Part shown: positions 9,245 to 16,951 of the stretch, one piece after another
How the letters are laid out: each line of letters begins with the position of its first letter
Position numbering within the stretch: the stretch's first letter is position 1
From: Gracilimonas sp965227785
GTDB taxonomy: Bacteria > Bacteroidota > Rhodothermia > Balneolales > Balneolaceae
Reading direction: 5' to 3'
DNA: 64,000 nt
Assembly: GCF_965227785.1 (NCBI RefSeq)
Contig: NZ_OZ245785.1
Span: forward strand, 2,294,001-2,358,000
Translations under genes and position numbers: made by a program
Notes under the pieces: generated by a model
Told to the model about the DNA's origin: nothing
The model's input: only the letters and a program-made list of their open reading frames with translations
The model's database searches: none

Positions 9245-9547
9245 TTATCGTGATTTAAGTATATCAAGGTGAAGAAATTGTTCCTCTCGAATCACATGAA
9301 CTATATATACAATCTCATTTTCCTGTCGATAAAATATCCGGCAAGGAGACAAAACCACTTCTCTGTATATAGAGTTGTCAATCTCTTCAACAAGCTTGCC
9401 ACTTTTAGGATGAGGAGCCAGACGCTCTATGTTATCAAATGCAAACCGAACTAACTTTTTTGCAGCTGTTGGATTATCTAAGGAAATGTAGTCAGCGATT
9501 TCGTCTAATTCATTCAGGGCCGGTTCCGTCCAAATTATTTGAGCCAT
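9245..9547 (-). CDS. ParE/RelE family toxin
   Basis: The 100-residue protein matches the RelE/ParE fold: an opening IIWTEPALNELDEIADYI, a central ERLAPHPKSGKLVEE, and the last strands SPCRIFYRQENEIVYIVHVI. ParE-type members poison gyrase and RelE-type members cleave mRNA on the ribosome; the text here resembles ParE-like plasmid stabilisation proteins more closely, but the two cannot be separated safely by eye. It overlaps the antitoxin gene by 13 nt and lies downstream of it, the usual antitoxin-first order. Expression is probably governed by the palindrome at the antitoxin start. Confidence 0.85.
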   Translation of the reverse strand: MAQIIWTEPALNELDEIADYISLDNPTAAKKLVRFAFDNIERLAPHPKSGKLVEEIDNSIYREVVLSPCRIFYRQENEIVYIVHVIREEQFLHLDILKSR

Positions 9548-9792
9548 CTTTCCATGCGCTTTTTAGCCTCGGCATGGGGAACAATACGGCCTTCAAGAAT
9601 TGCTTTTTCGCCACGAGCCAACCCTTCAAGTAAAGATAGTTTTTTTTGAATGTGCTCAAAGTGATCCACATCAACAAGGTAAGCTGAAGGTTTTCCATGC
9701 TCAGTAATCAGCACAGGTTCCTTTTCTTCACGTAACTCCTTGAGAAGTTTAGTTGCTTGACGTTTAAGTGTTGTGACTAATTCTGTTTTCAT
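9535..9792 (-). CDS. Phd/YefM family antitoxin
   Basis: The 85-residue protein carries the Phd/YefM N-terminal DNA-binding domain: TTLKRQATKLLKELREEKEPVLITEHGKP-type text followed by SAYLVDVDHFEHI. The C-terminal tail, rich in charged residues, should wrap the partner toxin. The gene precedes and overlaps the ParE/RelE-like toxin gene. A perfect 6-bp inverted repeat lies only 2 nt ahead of the start codon, consistent with autorepression by the antitoxin or the complex. The start sits on a clear ATG at 9790-9792 with no obvious Shine-Dalgarno sequence. Confidence 0.88.
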   Translation of the reverse strand: MKTELVTTLKRQATKLLKELREEKEPVLITEHGKPSAYLVDVDHFEHIQKKLSLLEGLARGEKAILEGRIVPHAEAKKRMERWLK

Positions 9793-9794
9793 AG

Positions 9795-9810
9795 TGATAC
9801 TAAAGTATCA
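9795..9810. promoter_or_regulatory. Putative autoregulatory operator of the toxin-antitoxin operon
   Basis: TGATAC-TAAA-GTATCA is a perfect inverted repeat located 2 nt upstream of the antitoxin ATG. Phd-type antitoxins bind short palindromes overlapping their own promoter or translation start, so this is a natural operator. The repeat is seen directly; its binding role is inferred. Confidence 0.55.
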
Positions 9811-9847
9811 TTTTAAAAAATGATTGGCAATAACTACTATAAAATTG

Positions 9848-9971
9848 GTATAACTAGACAGCGTTTAAACTGTGCGGGGATTAAGATTTCTTTGAAGTAG
9901 GGAAATTAACTCCTGGCGAACAAGTTTCCATCGCACCCCGTCCGCGTCCGATTTAAAACGCCTTGTTAGCC
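9848..9971 (-). other. attC-like integron recombination site
   Basis: Read on the minus strand, this 124-nt site starts with GGCTAAC (9971-9965; core consensus RYYYAAC) and ends with GTTATAC (9854-9848; consensus GTTRRRY). Inside, GCGTTTTAAA (9961-9952) pairs with TTTAAACGC (9869-9861), leaving one unpaired base, and CGGGG pairs with CCCCG (9940-9936 with 9880-9876). An imperfect palindrome with core sites at both ends, an extrahelical base and directly following a small gene is attC architecture. Its GGCTAAC is the exact complement of GTTAGCC at the far edge of the gene (10232-10226), as expected for one cassette. No integrase gene is in the window. Confidence 0.6.
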
Positions 9972-9981
9972 AATCTTTTGT

Positions 9982-10212
9982 TTAGAAGGAATATCCTAAA
10001 GAATATGTAAGCAAACCTAAAATCAGTAAACTATATCCTAAAATTCGGATAGTTTTTAGAAACTTATATTCTTTTTCAAAAAACCTTGATTTAAAATATT
10101 CTCTTAATTCTTCTCTTGGTTTTCCAAATCCGTTCCACATAATTATCAAAGTATGAAGACCTAAGAGTAAAAATGAAAAGCCAATTAAATAGCCTCCGAG
10201 ATTAAAAAACAT
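9982..10212 (-). CDS. Small two-helix membrane protein in a cassette-like unit
   Basis: The 76-residue protein is unrecognised. It has a hydrophobic segment at about residues 5-27 (LGGYLIGFSFLLLGLHTLII) and another at about 55-74 (ILGYSLLILGLLTYSLGYSF), separated by a charged stretch (KPREELREYFKSRFFEKEYK), suggesting a hairpin in the inner membrane. Base composition is visibly richer in A+T than the neighbouring genes. The ATG lies about 20 nt inside a GTTAGCC core site, and the stop lies about 10 nt before the attC-like site, both typical distances for integron gene cassettes. Coding status is probable rather than certain. Confidence 0.6.
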   Translation of the reverse strand: MFFNLGGYLIGFSFLLLGLHTLIIMWNGFGKPREELREYFKSRFFEKEYKFLKTIRILGYSLLILGLLTYSLGYSF

Positions 10213-10225
10213 GGTAGTTAAAGTT

Positions 10226-10232
10226 GGCTAAC
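10226..10232 (-). other. Cassette 5' boundary core site
   Basis: On the minus strand this reads GTTAGCC, extended to a 9-nt perfect inverted match with 9965-9973 (GTTAGCCAA versus TTGGCTAAC). In integron cassettes the TTRRRY at the 5' boundary is the complement of the cassette's own attC end, because both come from one circular site. This supports treating about 9855-10231 as one integrated cassette. Confidence 0.55.
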
Positions 10233-10357
10233 ATATTATTATTCGAACAAGCTGTGTATATCATACTTTAGATAACATTCCTTTTGTTTGTAGGGAATTG
10301 CTTGCTCATCACTCTAACAATATAACATGATTAAGAAAACAGGCAACAACAAACAGT

Positions 10358-10447
10358 GTCATCCTGAGGGTACTCCCGAAGGACCTATGCCACGTAATGC
10401 TTGGTAAGCATTTCATAACTAAGGTTCTTCGCTATCGCTCAGAATGA
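10358..10447. repeat. Dispersed REP/MITE-like element, copy 1
   Basis: This 90-bp element begins GTCATCCTGAG and ends CTCAGAATGAC, an imperfect terminal inverted repeat. The interior begins GGTACTCCCGAAGGA. Related copies lie at 16524 and 37620. It fills the space between the cassette-like gene and serA. Confidence 0.7.
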
Positions 10448-10479
10448 CTTTGGAAGAGTTATAAAAAATAGATCCGCCA

Positions 10480-11721
10480 TTAATACAAAATCCGTGTTTT
10501 AATGGTGTGCTTTACATTTCGGATTTCCTGAATTACCTGCTCGTCGTACTCCTTATCCACGTCCAGCACCACGTAGCCAATGTGCTCGTTGGTTTTCAGG
10601 TACTGCCCCAGAATATTGATATCAGAATCAGATAAACATTTATTGATTTCGGAAAGAACGCCTGGCTTGTTTTCGTGAATATGCAGAATACGATGAGCGT
10701 TTTTCTGAACGGGCAGGTTCAGCGGAGGTACGGAGTGGGACCCAACGGTAGTTCCATTATCAATCAGGTTGATGAGCTTAGTGGAAACATCTACTCCAAT
10801 ATTGTATTGTGCCTCAATAGTGGAGCCGCCAATATGCGGAGTCAAAATTACATTGGGCAGGTTCTGTAGTGCCGTAGAAAAGTTCTCACCCGACGATTCC
10901 GGCTCATCAGGATATACATCAATTCCCGCCCCGGAAATATGCCCGGATTCTATAGCTTCTTTCAGCGCCTGTATATCAACAACCGAACCCCGCGACAGGT
11001 TAAGCAGAACGCTCCCTTTTTTCATCTGGGCAAATCGCTCAGCGTCCATCATCTCGTTGGTGCCTGGTGTGGCCGGCACATGCAGCGTAACGATATCGGA
11101 TTTATTCAGCAACGCTTCCAGTGATTCCACCCGGGTGGCATTACCCATAGGGAGTTTCGGCTCAACATCATAAAAGAGCACATTGAAGCCCATATTCTCT
11201 GCCAACACCGAAACCTGCGATCCAATATGACCATATCCGATAATGCCGATGTTTTTACCTCGGACTTCATAACTGTCTTTTGCATCCTTCAGCCAGGTAC
11301 CTTCATGTGCTTTTTTATCACGAAGGGGAATGCGGCGCTTCAGCATGATAGATTCGGCTATCACCAACTCGGCCACCGAACGGGTATTGGAATAAGGGGA
11401 GTTAAAAACGGTGATGCCGGCCATTTTCGCAGCGTGCAGATCTACCTGATTTGTGCCAATGCAAAAGCAGCCAATGGCTTTTAGCTTGTTCGCTTTTTGG
11501 ATGACTTTTTCGGTGATCTGGGTTTTCGAACGAATGCCAATAAGGTGGACATCCTCTATTTTATCCAGCAGTTCTTCTTCGCTAAGGGCTTCATCCTGGG
11601 TTTCTACATTAAGAAAATGATGCTTTCTGAAATTCTCTTCAGCACTGGGATGTATTCCCTCCAGCAGTAAGACTTTAATGTTCTCTTTGGGATAAGAAAG
11701 GTCGTCGGTTTCGGCAGACAT
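10480..11721 (-). CDS. serA: D-3-phosphoglycerate dehydrogenase
   Basis: The 413-residue enzyme catalyses the NAD-dependent first step of serine biosynthesis. The N terminus resembles E. coli SerA (KVLLLEGIHPSAEENF), and GIRSKTQIT is the typical substrate-domain loop. The nucleotide-binding loop is GIIGYGHIGSQV. The catalytic arginine is in LNLSRGSVVD, the glutamate in YPDEPES and the histidine in TPHIGGST. The last 70 residues form an ACT domain (AHRILHIHENKPGVLSEIN), so feedback control by serine is expected. Length equals that of the short, three-domain E. coli form. It is transcribed alone, upstream of a REP-like repeat. Confidence 0.95.
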   Translation of the reverse strand: MSAETDDLSYPKENIKVLLLEGIHPSAEENFRKHHFLNVETQDEALSEEELLDKIEDVHLIGIRSKTQITEKVIQKANKLKAIGCFCIGTNQVDLHAAKMAGITVFNSPYSNTRSVAELVIAESIMLKRRIPLRDKKAHEGTWLKDAKDSYEVRGKNIGIIGYGHIGSQVSVLAENMGFNVLFYDVEPKLPMGNATRVESLEALLNKSDIVTLHVPATPGTNEMMDAERFAQMKKGSVLLNLSRGSVVDIQALKEAIESGHISGAGIDVYPDEPESSGENFSTALQNLPNVILTPHIGGSTIEAQYNIGVDVSTKLINLIDNGTTVGSHSVPPLNLPVQKNAHRILHIHENKPGVLSEINKCLSDSDINILGQYLKTNEHIGYVVLDVDKEYDEQVIQEIRNVKHTIKTRILY

Positions 11722-11841
11722 AAATTGTTTTTGAGTGTAAGTGAGTAAAGGAAGGTAAAAAAGATTTTCACTTTTTTAAGGAATACTATTCAAATCGGGC
11801 AATCTTTCAACGTTCGCAGGAACTGGAGGTTATGGGTTCTC

Positions 11842-13041
11842 CTATCGCCCCTGAACGCGCTTTCTCAGCTTCATGCTGGTTTTGTATTGTTTGTTATCCC
11901 GGATCAGGTGCAGGGTCATTTCTTCGCCTTCATCGTATTCCCGCATCAGGGCCCACGCATGCATATCGCTGGTTACGCGCTCTTCCCCGATCTGTACAAT
12001 CACGTCCCCGGGCATGATGCCACACTCATAAGCAGGCCCGCTTTTATTTACCTCGGTAACAAACAGTCCAAGAACCCGTGGAATGCTTGGGTACTGCATA
12101 ATCAGTTGCCTTGTTACGGGCACGAATTTCATACCGGGGTCATATTCCAGAGAAACAGAACCGGATTCCTTTAGCTGAGAAATGATTTTTTGAACCCGGT
12201 TGCTGGGAATGGCAAAACCCAGTCCCACAAAGCCCGAACTGGTTCCGCCGGTAAAAATGAAGGTATTTACACCCATCACTTCACCATTACTGTTTACCAG
12301 AGGTCCGCCGGAATTACCCCGGTTAATGGCGGCATCGGTTTGAATCATTTCCACATAAACGCGAGGGTCCTGGGGGTCGGGACGGAAGTCACGCTCTTTG
12401 GCGCTCACCACACCTACGGTAACGGAAGGCTGACCATCAGCAAACAACCCGAAAGGGTTGCCCATAGCTATTGACCATTCACCGACCATAATATCTTCGG
12501 AGTCAGCAAATTCAACATATGGAAAAGAGGTGCGTTCGCTTTTAATCTGAAGAAGGGATAAGTCGGCAAGTTCATCCGACCCCAGAAGCTCGGCTTCGTG
12601 TTTGCTCCCATCCGATAAAGCCACCATGATGGTTTTGGAGTTTTTACTGGCTACATGCTCGTTGGTAACCACCAGCCCACCTTCACTGATAATAAAACCG
12701 GAACCGGAACTTTTAACTTCACGCTGAACAGGTACGTCAAAATACCGGAAGAAGAAGGAGTCAAATTCACGGGTATAGCCTCGCTGCAATTCGGTAACGG
12801 TGATGCTTACAACAGCCGGTCCGGCCTTTTCCACAGCATTGGTGATGGCGTTTTTTCGGGAATCGTCAACAGAAGGCTGGGTTTGGCTTTCAGCCGGATC
12901 AGGTTGATTTTGAGTCTTACCAGGGCTGATGGTGCTTAGCGCAGCTAAAGGTGTTGTAGCCGAATTAGATTCTTTCTGTTCAGGAAAGCATCCTGAGAAT
13001 AATAAGATCAGTAGTGTGTAGATGGTAGCGTGTCTAATCAT
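11842..13041 (-). CDS. HtrA/Deg-family serine protease, lipoprotein
   Basis: The 399-residue protein begins with a hydrophobic leader and a lipobox-like LFSGC (cysteine near residue 18), so it is probably anchored in the periplasm. The trypsin-like domain has His129 in VVTNEHVAS, Asp160 in ELADLSLLQ and Ser244 in NRGNSGGPL, the full catalytic triad. A single PDZ domain occupies about residues 300-390 (GLFVTEVNKSGPAYECGIMPGDVIVQIG). One PDZ domain resembles DegS or HtrA-lite proteins rather than DegP, which has two. The role is envelope protein quality control or signalling. Confidence 0.9.
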   Translation of the reverse strand: MIRHATIYTLLILLFSGCFPEQKESNSATTPLAALSTISPGKTQNQPDPAESQTQPSVDDSRKNAITNAVEKAGPAVVSITVTELQRGYTREFDSFFFRYFDVPVQREVKSSGSGFIISEGGLVVTNEHVASKNSKTIMVALSDGSKHEAELLGSDELADLSLLQIKSERTSFPYVEFADSEDIMVGEWSIAMGNPFGLFADGQPSVTVGVVSAKERDFRPDPQDPRVYVEMIQTDAAINRGNSGGPLVNSNGEVMGVNTFIFTGGTSSGFVGLGFAIPSNRVQKIISQLKESGSVSLEYDPGMKFVPVTRQLIMQYPSIPRVLGLFVTEVNKSGPAYECGIMPGDVIVQIGEERVTSDMHAWALMREYDEGEEMTLHLIRDNKQYKTSMKLRKRVQGR

Positions 13042-13140
13042 AGACTGAATTTTCGATTAGAATAAGTAAGAAGTACAATTGGAGTAAGCTAACGAAGCGG
13101 ATGTCGCTTCCATTGCCCGAATTTGCGGTTTAATAACCGG

Positions 13141-14076
13141 TCACAGTTTTCTGAACATACGCCATAAAATAGTGCCGAGATGCATCATAAGCACCGAAGT
13201 CATTTTATATTCTTTGGACGTAAACACCCGTTTTCGTTTCAGTACTACATAACCGAACAGGGGTACGCTGGGCGGGATTTTCATTTTATTCTTAATAAGC
13301 TGCTTTTCAGTTATAGCAAATAAAGGAATGCCAATCTCTGCAGGAAGCCCCTCCTCCTGAGAGGTCTCAATTAATATACCTTTTCCTGTAGTGTACACAT
13401 TATTGACCATGTACGGCCTTTTCTTTTTCAGCAGCCGTTGAAAGGTTTCTTCCCTTTTAAGTTCCCGGGGGCCGTACCTGGGAGGGGGCTGAACGCCATT
13501 CGCGAGCAACATCTGAACTTTATCATCTTTGATCATCCAGAAAGAAAGGTGATCCGTTTGTAGTTTCTGACCCAGAATTTTACACAACTTTTGGGTGGTG
13601 TGAACAAAATCTCCTGATGATACTTCGAATAAAAGGCTTTTGGTGATGGCTTTCCGGTCAAGCTCTAAATTGGGGGGCAGATCAGGAATGCCAATGTTGG
13701 AAACCATTTTGGCCCGGATACGATTTTTAAGCTCATCGGGCTTCTCGTTAAAAAGAGATTTGTCAATGAAGTCGGCAGCGCCGAGCCCCAGAGCCATCTG
13801 TTCTTTTTCTACGGTAGGCAGGCTGGTCATAATGAGAACAGGGATGTTCTTTCGGTCGGCATCTTCCATCAATGCCTGTAAAAAATCGAGACCCGACATT
13901 CCCGGCATGTGGATGTCGGTAAGGATGAAGTGCACCTTCTTTTCAGCCAGCATATCGATGCCTTCTTGAGCTGTGCCTGCCATCAGGATGTTGTACTCAT
14001 CACCCAGCATCTTATTAAGCATAAGATGAATGGGAGTGTCGTCATCAATGATCAACAGGTTATACTCTTTATCCAT
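13141..14076 (-). CDS. Response regulator with GAF-like output domain
   Basis: This 311-residue protein has an N-terminal receiver domain (acidic pocket DDD at residues 11-13, phosphoacceptor Asp54 in LTDIHMPG, and a TS switch in IMTSLP). The lysine position near residue 107 (DFIDKSLF) is also conserved. The C-terminal 170 residues contain SFWMIKDDKVQMLLANG and later GIPLFAI and LFGYVVLKRKRVFTSKEY, which read as a GAF-like sensory domain rather than a DNA-binding domain. It therefore probably signals through protein or ligand contacts. No cognate kinase is adjacent; the neighbouring genes are an HtrA protease and an NrnA-type phosphoesterase. Confidence 0.75.
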   Translation of the reverse strand: MDKEYNLLIIDDDTPIHLMLNKMLGDEYNILMAGTAQEGIDMLAEKKVHFILTDIHMPGMSGLDFLQALMEDADRKNIPVLIMTSLPTVEKEQMALGLGAADFIDKSLFNEKPDELKNRIRAKMVSNIGIPDLPPNLELDRKAITKSLLFEVSSGDFVHTTQKLCKILGQKLQTDHLSFWMIKDDKVQMLLANGVQPPPRYGPRELKREETFQRLLKKKRPYMVNNVYTTGKGILIETSQEEGLPAEIGIPLFAITEKQLIKNKMKIPPSVPLFGYVVLKRKRVFTSKEYKMTSVLMMHLGTILWRMFRKL

Positions 14077-14124
14077 GTTACTCTCTATAACTAACCGTTT
14101 TACCGGGTGTATAATAGTAAAAAA

Positions 14125-15087
14125 CTACAATTGTTCTTTGCCTGTATTTATAACTTCTTCCACGGCCGTTTGCAGCGGACCAGGATGCCACGCCCCGGCT
14201 GCCTTCTTATGTCCACCCCCGTTAAATTTTCGGGCCCATTTGTTAACATCAATATCACTTTGTGAGCGCAGGCTCAATTTTACCCGGTCGCCGTCTTCCC
14301 GGAATAATACACAAGCTTTAACACCTTCTACGCTAAGCGGGTACTGTACAAAACCCTCAGTGTCTTCATTCGAAGTGCCGGTTTGCTCAAACATATCCCG
14401 GGTAATGGTGATCGTTGAAATATCGCCTCCGGCGTGCAGCTCAATAGTTTCCAACGCCATACTTAATAGTTTAAGCTGCCTTAGTGGTCGTGAGCTATAT
14501 ATCTTCTCCGTGATTTGATTTGGGGTGAACCCGCCGCGCTCCAACAGATCTGCTGCCGCATGGAGGGTTCCCGGTTTTACACTATCGAACTGGAAGGAGC
14601 CGGTATCAGTAACAAGCCCGAGATACATGGCCTTAGCTGCGTGCGCATCAATTTGATCGGGGTTGTGTCCGGCATATAGCCTGTACACCAGCTCACAGGT
14701 TGAGGACGCTTCCACTTCAGAAACAAACTCCTCAAAAACATCATCCGGCTCGGGATGATGGTCAATCATGTAAACAGGCTTGTCCAATTCGGCTATTTGT
14801 TCAGCAGTATCGCCAAAACGATGGAGGGCATTTCCGTCTACAACCACAAAGGCGTCAAAACCTGAAAGGTCAGAAGCCGATGGCTTGGAAATAGGGAAAA
14901 AGTCGTGTAACCAGCCCATGTTCTCCGGAACCGAATCTTCATTGAAAGCCGATGTCTCGATTTCGTTTTTCTGAAGCCACAGGCATAGGGCGACCTGAGA
15001 GCCGAGACAGTCTCCATCGGGACGGACGTGTGAAAAAACAGCTACTTTTTGATGCTGTAGTATTTTTGAAATAAAGTTTTTGAACAT
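14125..15087 (-). CDS. DHH-family phosphoesterase, NrnA-like (nanoRNase/pAp phosphatase)
   Basis: The 320-residue protein has the DHH superfamily motifs: FSHVRPDGDCLGSQ (motif I), VDGNALHR (II), MIDHHPEPDD (III, the DHH signature) and LVTDTGSFQFDSV (IV). The DHHA1 domain ends with FNGGGHKKAAGA. These features match bifunctional oligoribonuclease/3'-phosphoadenosine 5'-phosphate phosphatases, which degrade 2-5 nt RNAs and recycle pAp using manganese. It is divergent from thiN with about 86 nt between starts, so both promoters lie in that short gap. The family call is secure; preference for nanoRNA over pAp is inferred. Confidence 0.92.
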   Translation of the reverse strand: MFKNFISKILQHQKVAVFSHVRPDGDCLGSQVALCLWLQKNEIETSAFNEDSVPENMGWLHDFFPISKPSASDLSGFDAFVVVDGNALHRFGDTAEQIAELDKPVYMIDHHPEPDDVFEEFVSEVEASSTCELVYRLYAGHNPDQIDAHAAKAMYLGLVTDTGSFQFDSVKPGTLHAAADLLERGGFTPNQITEKIYSSRPLRQLKLLSMALETIELHAGGDISTITITRDMFEQTGTSNEDTEGFVQYPLSVEGVKACVLFREDGDRVKLSLRSQSDIDVNKWARKFNGGGHKKAAGAWHPGPLQTAVEEVINTGKEQL

Positions 15088-15173
15088 AAAATCTCCTTGG
15101 CGTCAAAAATAGGCGAACATTGCCACAAATCCATTTATTTTAAGTGGAAAATCTAACATTAAAGAAAACAGGC

Positions 15174-15788
15174 ATGCATGCAGTTATAGTCAGTAATGGT
15201 TTTCCTCCTTCAAAGGAATTGCTCGAGGAAGAATTGAAGTCAGCAGATTTGATTATTGGTGCCGACGGAGGTGGAAATACGCTGCTAAATCATGGGCACA
15301 CTCCCCAAGTGGTTATCGGAGATATGGACAGTTTTAATAAACCGGAAGCTCCTGATTTTGAGATTATCAAAGATGCTGATCAGGAAACCAATGATCTGGA
15401 AAAGGCTTTGTCACTCGCCCTTTACCGGGATGTGGAAACCTGTACAGTTCTGGGCGCCTTTGGTAGAAGAATGGATCATTCTCTGAAAAACCTGTCGGTC
15501 TTAAAGCGCTTTGATGCTGCATTTAATGAACTCTTATTTAAAGATGAGCGGCTGTCAGCAAGGCTTGTCAGCTCAGCCTATTCGGGAAAACTTCCCGTTG
15601 GAAGTATCATATCCTTATTTCCTCTTTCCGGAAAAGTAACCGGGATTACCACAAAAGGTTTAAAATATCCCTTAAATAATGAGATCCTGGAAAATGGAGA
15701 GCGGGACGGAACTTCTAATGAAAATGTGGAAGAAGAATTCTCTATCGAAGTCGAAAGCGGTGACCTGGTGGTTTTTTTGGAGAATTAA
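15174..15788 (+). CDS. thiN: Thiamine diphosphokinase
   Basis: The enzyme transfers pyrophosphate from ATP to thiamine, giving thiamine diphosphate. The N-terminal strand is MHAVIVSNGFPP, followed by LIIGADGGGNTLL and the VVIGDMDSF motif that binds ATP-Mg; LGAFGRRMDHSLKN is another conserved patch. I prefer the ATG at 15174 (204 residues), which is preceded by a modest AACAGG, over an in-frame GTG at 15144 that adds ten residues. The convergent neighbour is a PnuC-type transporter; some PnuC relatives import thiamine, so the pairing may be meaningful. Confidence 0.9.
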   Translation: MHAVIVSNGFPPSKELLEEELKSADLIIGADGGGNTLLNHGHTPQVVIGDMDSFNKPEAPDFEIIKDADQETNDLEKALSLALYRDVETCTVLGAFGRRMDHSLKNLSVLKRFDAAFNELLFKDERLSARLVSSAYSGKLPVGSIISLFPLSGKVTGITTKGLKYPLNNEILENGERDGTSNENVEEEFSIEVESGDLVVFLEN

Positions 15789-15803
15789 AAATTCTGTAGG
15801 TAT

Positions 15804-16433
15804 CTAAGCTTGAGATGACACCTTCTTTTCCTGCTCTTCCATGGATTTCTTCCACGCCAGGTATCCGGCGAAAGCAATGGCAGTAAAGGCCAGAAATTGA
15901 AAACTGGTTAACACCAATCCTTTATAGAAGTATAGCGGTATAGAAATCAGGTCTGTGATGATCCATGCGATCCAGCTTTCCAGCTTTTTGCGTGCCATCA
16001 GCCACATGCCGGCAATGGCAAAACTTGTGGTGGTTGAATCCCAGAAGGGTACATCACTATCCGTGAAATTGGAGAGTACGAAATACAGAATCGCAAAGGA
16101 ACCCAGTAACAGGCTGATGGTAATCAGGTTTTCTTTAGCGCTGTTTATGGTAACGCGAACCTGATCGCGGCTGTCGTCTTTGGGGTGAATCCAATAATAC
16201 CAGCCGTACACACTCATCACGAAGTAATATAAGTTCACTCCCATATCCGCATACAGCTTGTATTGAAAGGCGAGATATACATAAATCAACACGCTGATAA
16301 TTCCCGTAGGATAAACCAGGATGTTTTCCTTCATAGAAAACCAGACGCTCATAAGTCCGGTAGTTACAGCGATCCACTCCAAAGCTGTGGTTTGAATGAT
16401 CCCGTTTATAATGCCGTCGATGATGTATTCCAT
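15804..16433 (-). CDS. pnuC: PnuC-family vitamin transporter (nicotinamide riboside or thiamine)
   Basis: The 209-residue protein is largely hydrophobic with seven to eight predicted membrane helices. The first conserved block, TTALEWIAVTTGLMSVWFSMKEN, and the later VMSVYGWYYWIHPK are typical of PnuC facilitators, where tryptophans line the substrate site. Classic members carry nicotinamide riboside; the PnuT branch carries thiamine. Convergence with thiN, only 15 nt away, hints at thiamine, but I see no TPP riboswitch upstream, which would usually be expected for a PnuT gene. The substrate is undecided. Confidence 0.85.
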   Translation of the reverse strand: MEYIIDGIINGIIQTTALEWIAVTTGLMSVWFSMKENILVYPTGIISVLIYVYLAFQYKLYADMGVNLYYFVMSVYGWYYWIHPKDDSRDQVRVTINSAKENLITISLLLGSFAILYFVLSNFTDSDVPFWDSTTTSFAIAGMWLMARKKLESWIAWIITDLISIPLYFYKGLVLTSFQFLAFTAIAFAGYLAWKKSMEEQEKKVSSQA

Positions 16434-16523
16434 AGGGTGCTTTTCTGATCAGCGCCAAAAATAGAAAAATTCTGTAAGGAATAATGATTTCATTCCTCTT
16501 ACTTAGTCACATGCCAACAGGAA

Positions 16524-16580
16524 GTCATCTTGAGCCTGCCTGCCGGTAGGCAGGGGTACTCCCGAAAGATCTTCACAAAC
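16524..16580. repeat. Dispersed REP/MITE-like element, copy 2 (partial)
   Basis: It starts GTCATCTTGAG and contains the shared GGTACTCCCGAAAGATCTTC block. A short extra hairpin is inserted (CCTGCCT-GCCGGT-AGGCAGG). The right terminal repeat seen in the copies at 10358 and 37620 is missing. Confidence 0.65.
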
Positions 16581-16659
16581 CTGAACAGGCAGTTGGTTTA
16601 AATTATACCCTTGAAAAGTTAACAGTTTATCCTTCGGTGTTCCTTGTTGGATGTTCAAC

Positions 16660-16947
16660 TCACCGGCCCTTTAAAACCCCGGACAGGTTCAGTTTGTGGA
16701 TGGGGATGAGGTAAGTGGAAAGCATTTCGTCCTTATGGATGCCCAGCTCGCCGGTACCGCGGAAGTCAACCATGCAAACCTTCTCAGCCGTTTGTACAAC
16801 CTCGCCAATGCCGTAATACTCCGGACTGGGTCCGTAATACACCAAATCTCCGGTGCGCAGCGTATTTTTTGCCCTGCGGTGATAGGGAAGGATCACCGGT
16901 AAGAGATCAAGTCGGTAAGAGAGTCGTCGTTTTTTTGAACTTCCCAT
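16660..16947 (-). CDS. DUF3553-like small protein downstream of tsaE
   Basis: The likely start is the ATG at 16945-16947, giving 95 residues (MGSSKKRRLSYR...); an in-frame extension would overlap tsaE. The basic N terminus is followed by a small beta-rich domain, LRTGDLVYYGPSPEYYGIGEVV and CMVDFRGTGELGIHKDEM, resembling DUF3553/CarD-like SH3 barrels that read 'GD.V....G.G.V......VDF.G'. The start is 4 nt after the tsaE stop, so the two genes are almost certainly cotranscribed. No function can be assigned. The DUF3553 resemblance is by eye only. Confidence 0.6.
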   Translation of the reverse strand: MGSSKKRRLSYRLDLLPVILPYHRRAKNTLRTGDLVYYGPSPEYYGIGEVVQTAEKVCMVDFRGTGELGIHKDEMLSTYLIPIHKLNLSGVLKGR

Positions 16948-16951
16948 CAGT

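Noticed and set aside
8584..9267. 227-residue minus-strand frame opposite the amidotransferase gene
   Set aside because: It overlaps motifs of a clear enzyme gene, and its text is unlike any known family.
16434..16659. TPP riboswitch ahead of pnuC
   Set aside because: No CTGAGA or ACCTGATCTGG-type conserved core was found on either strand; the region holds a REP-like element instead.
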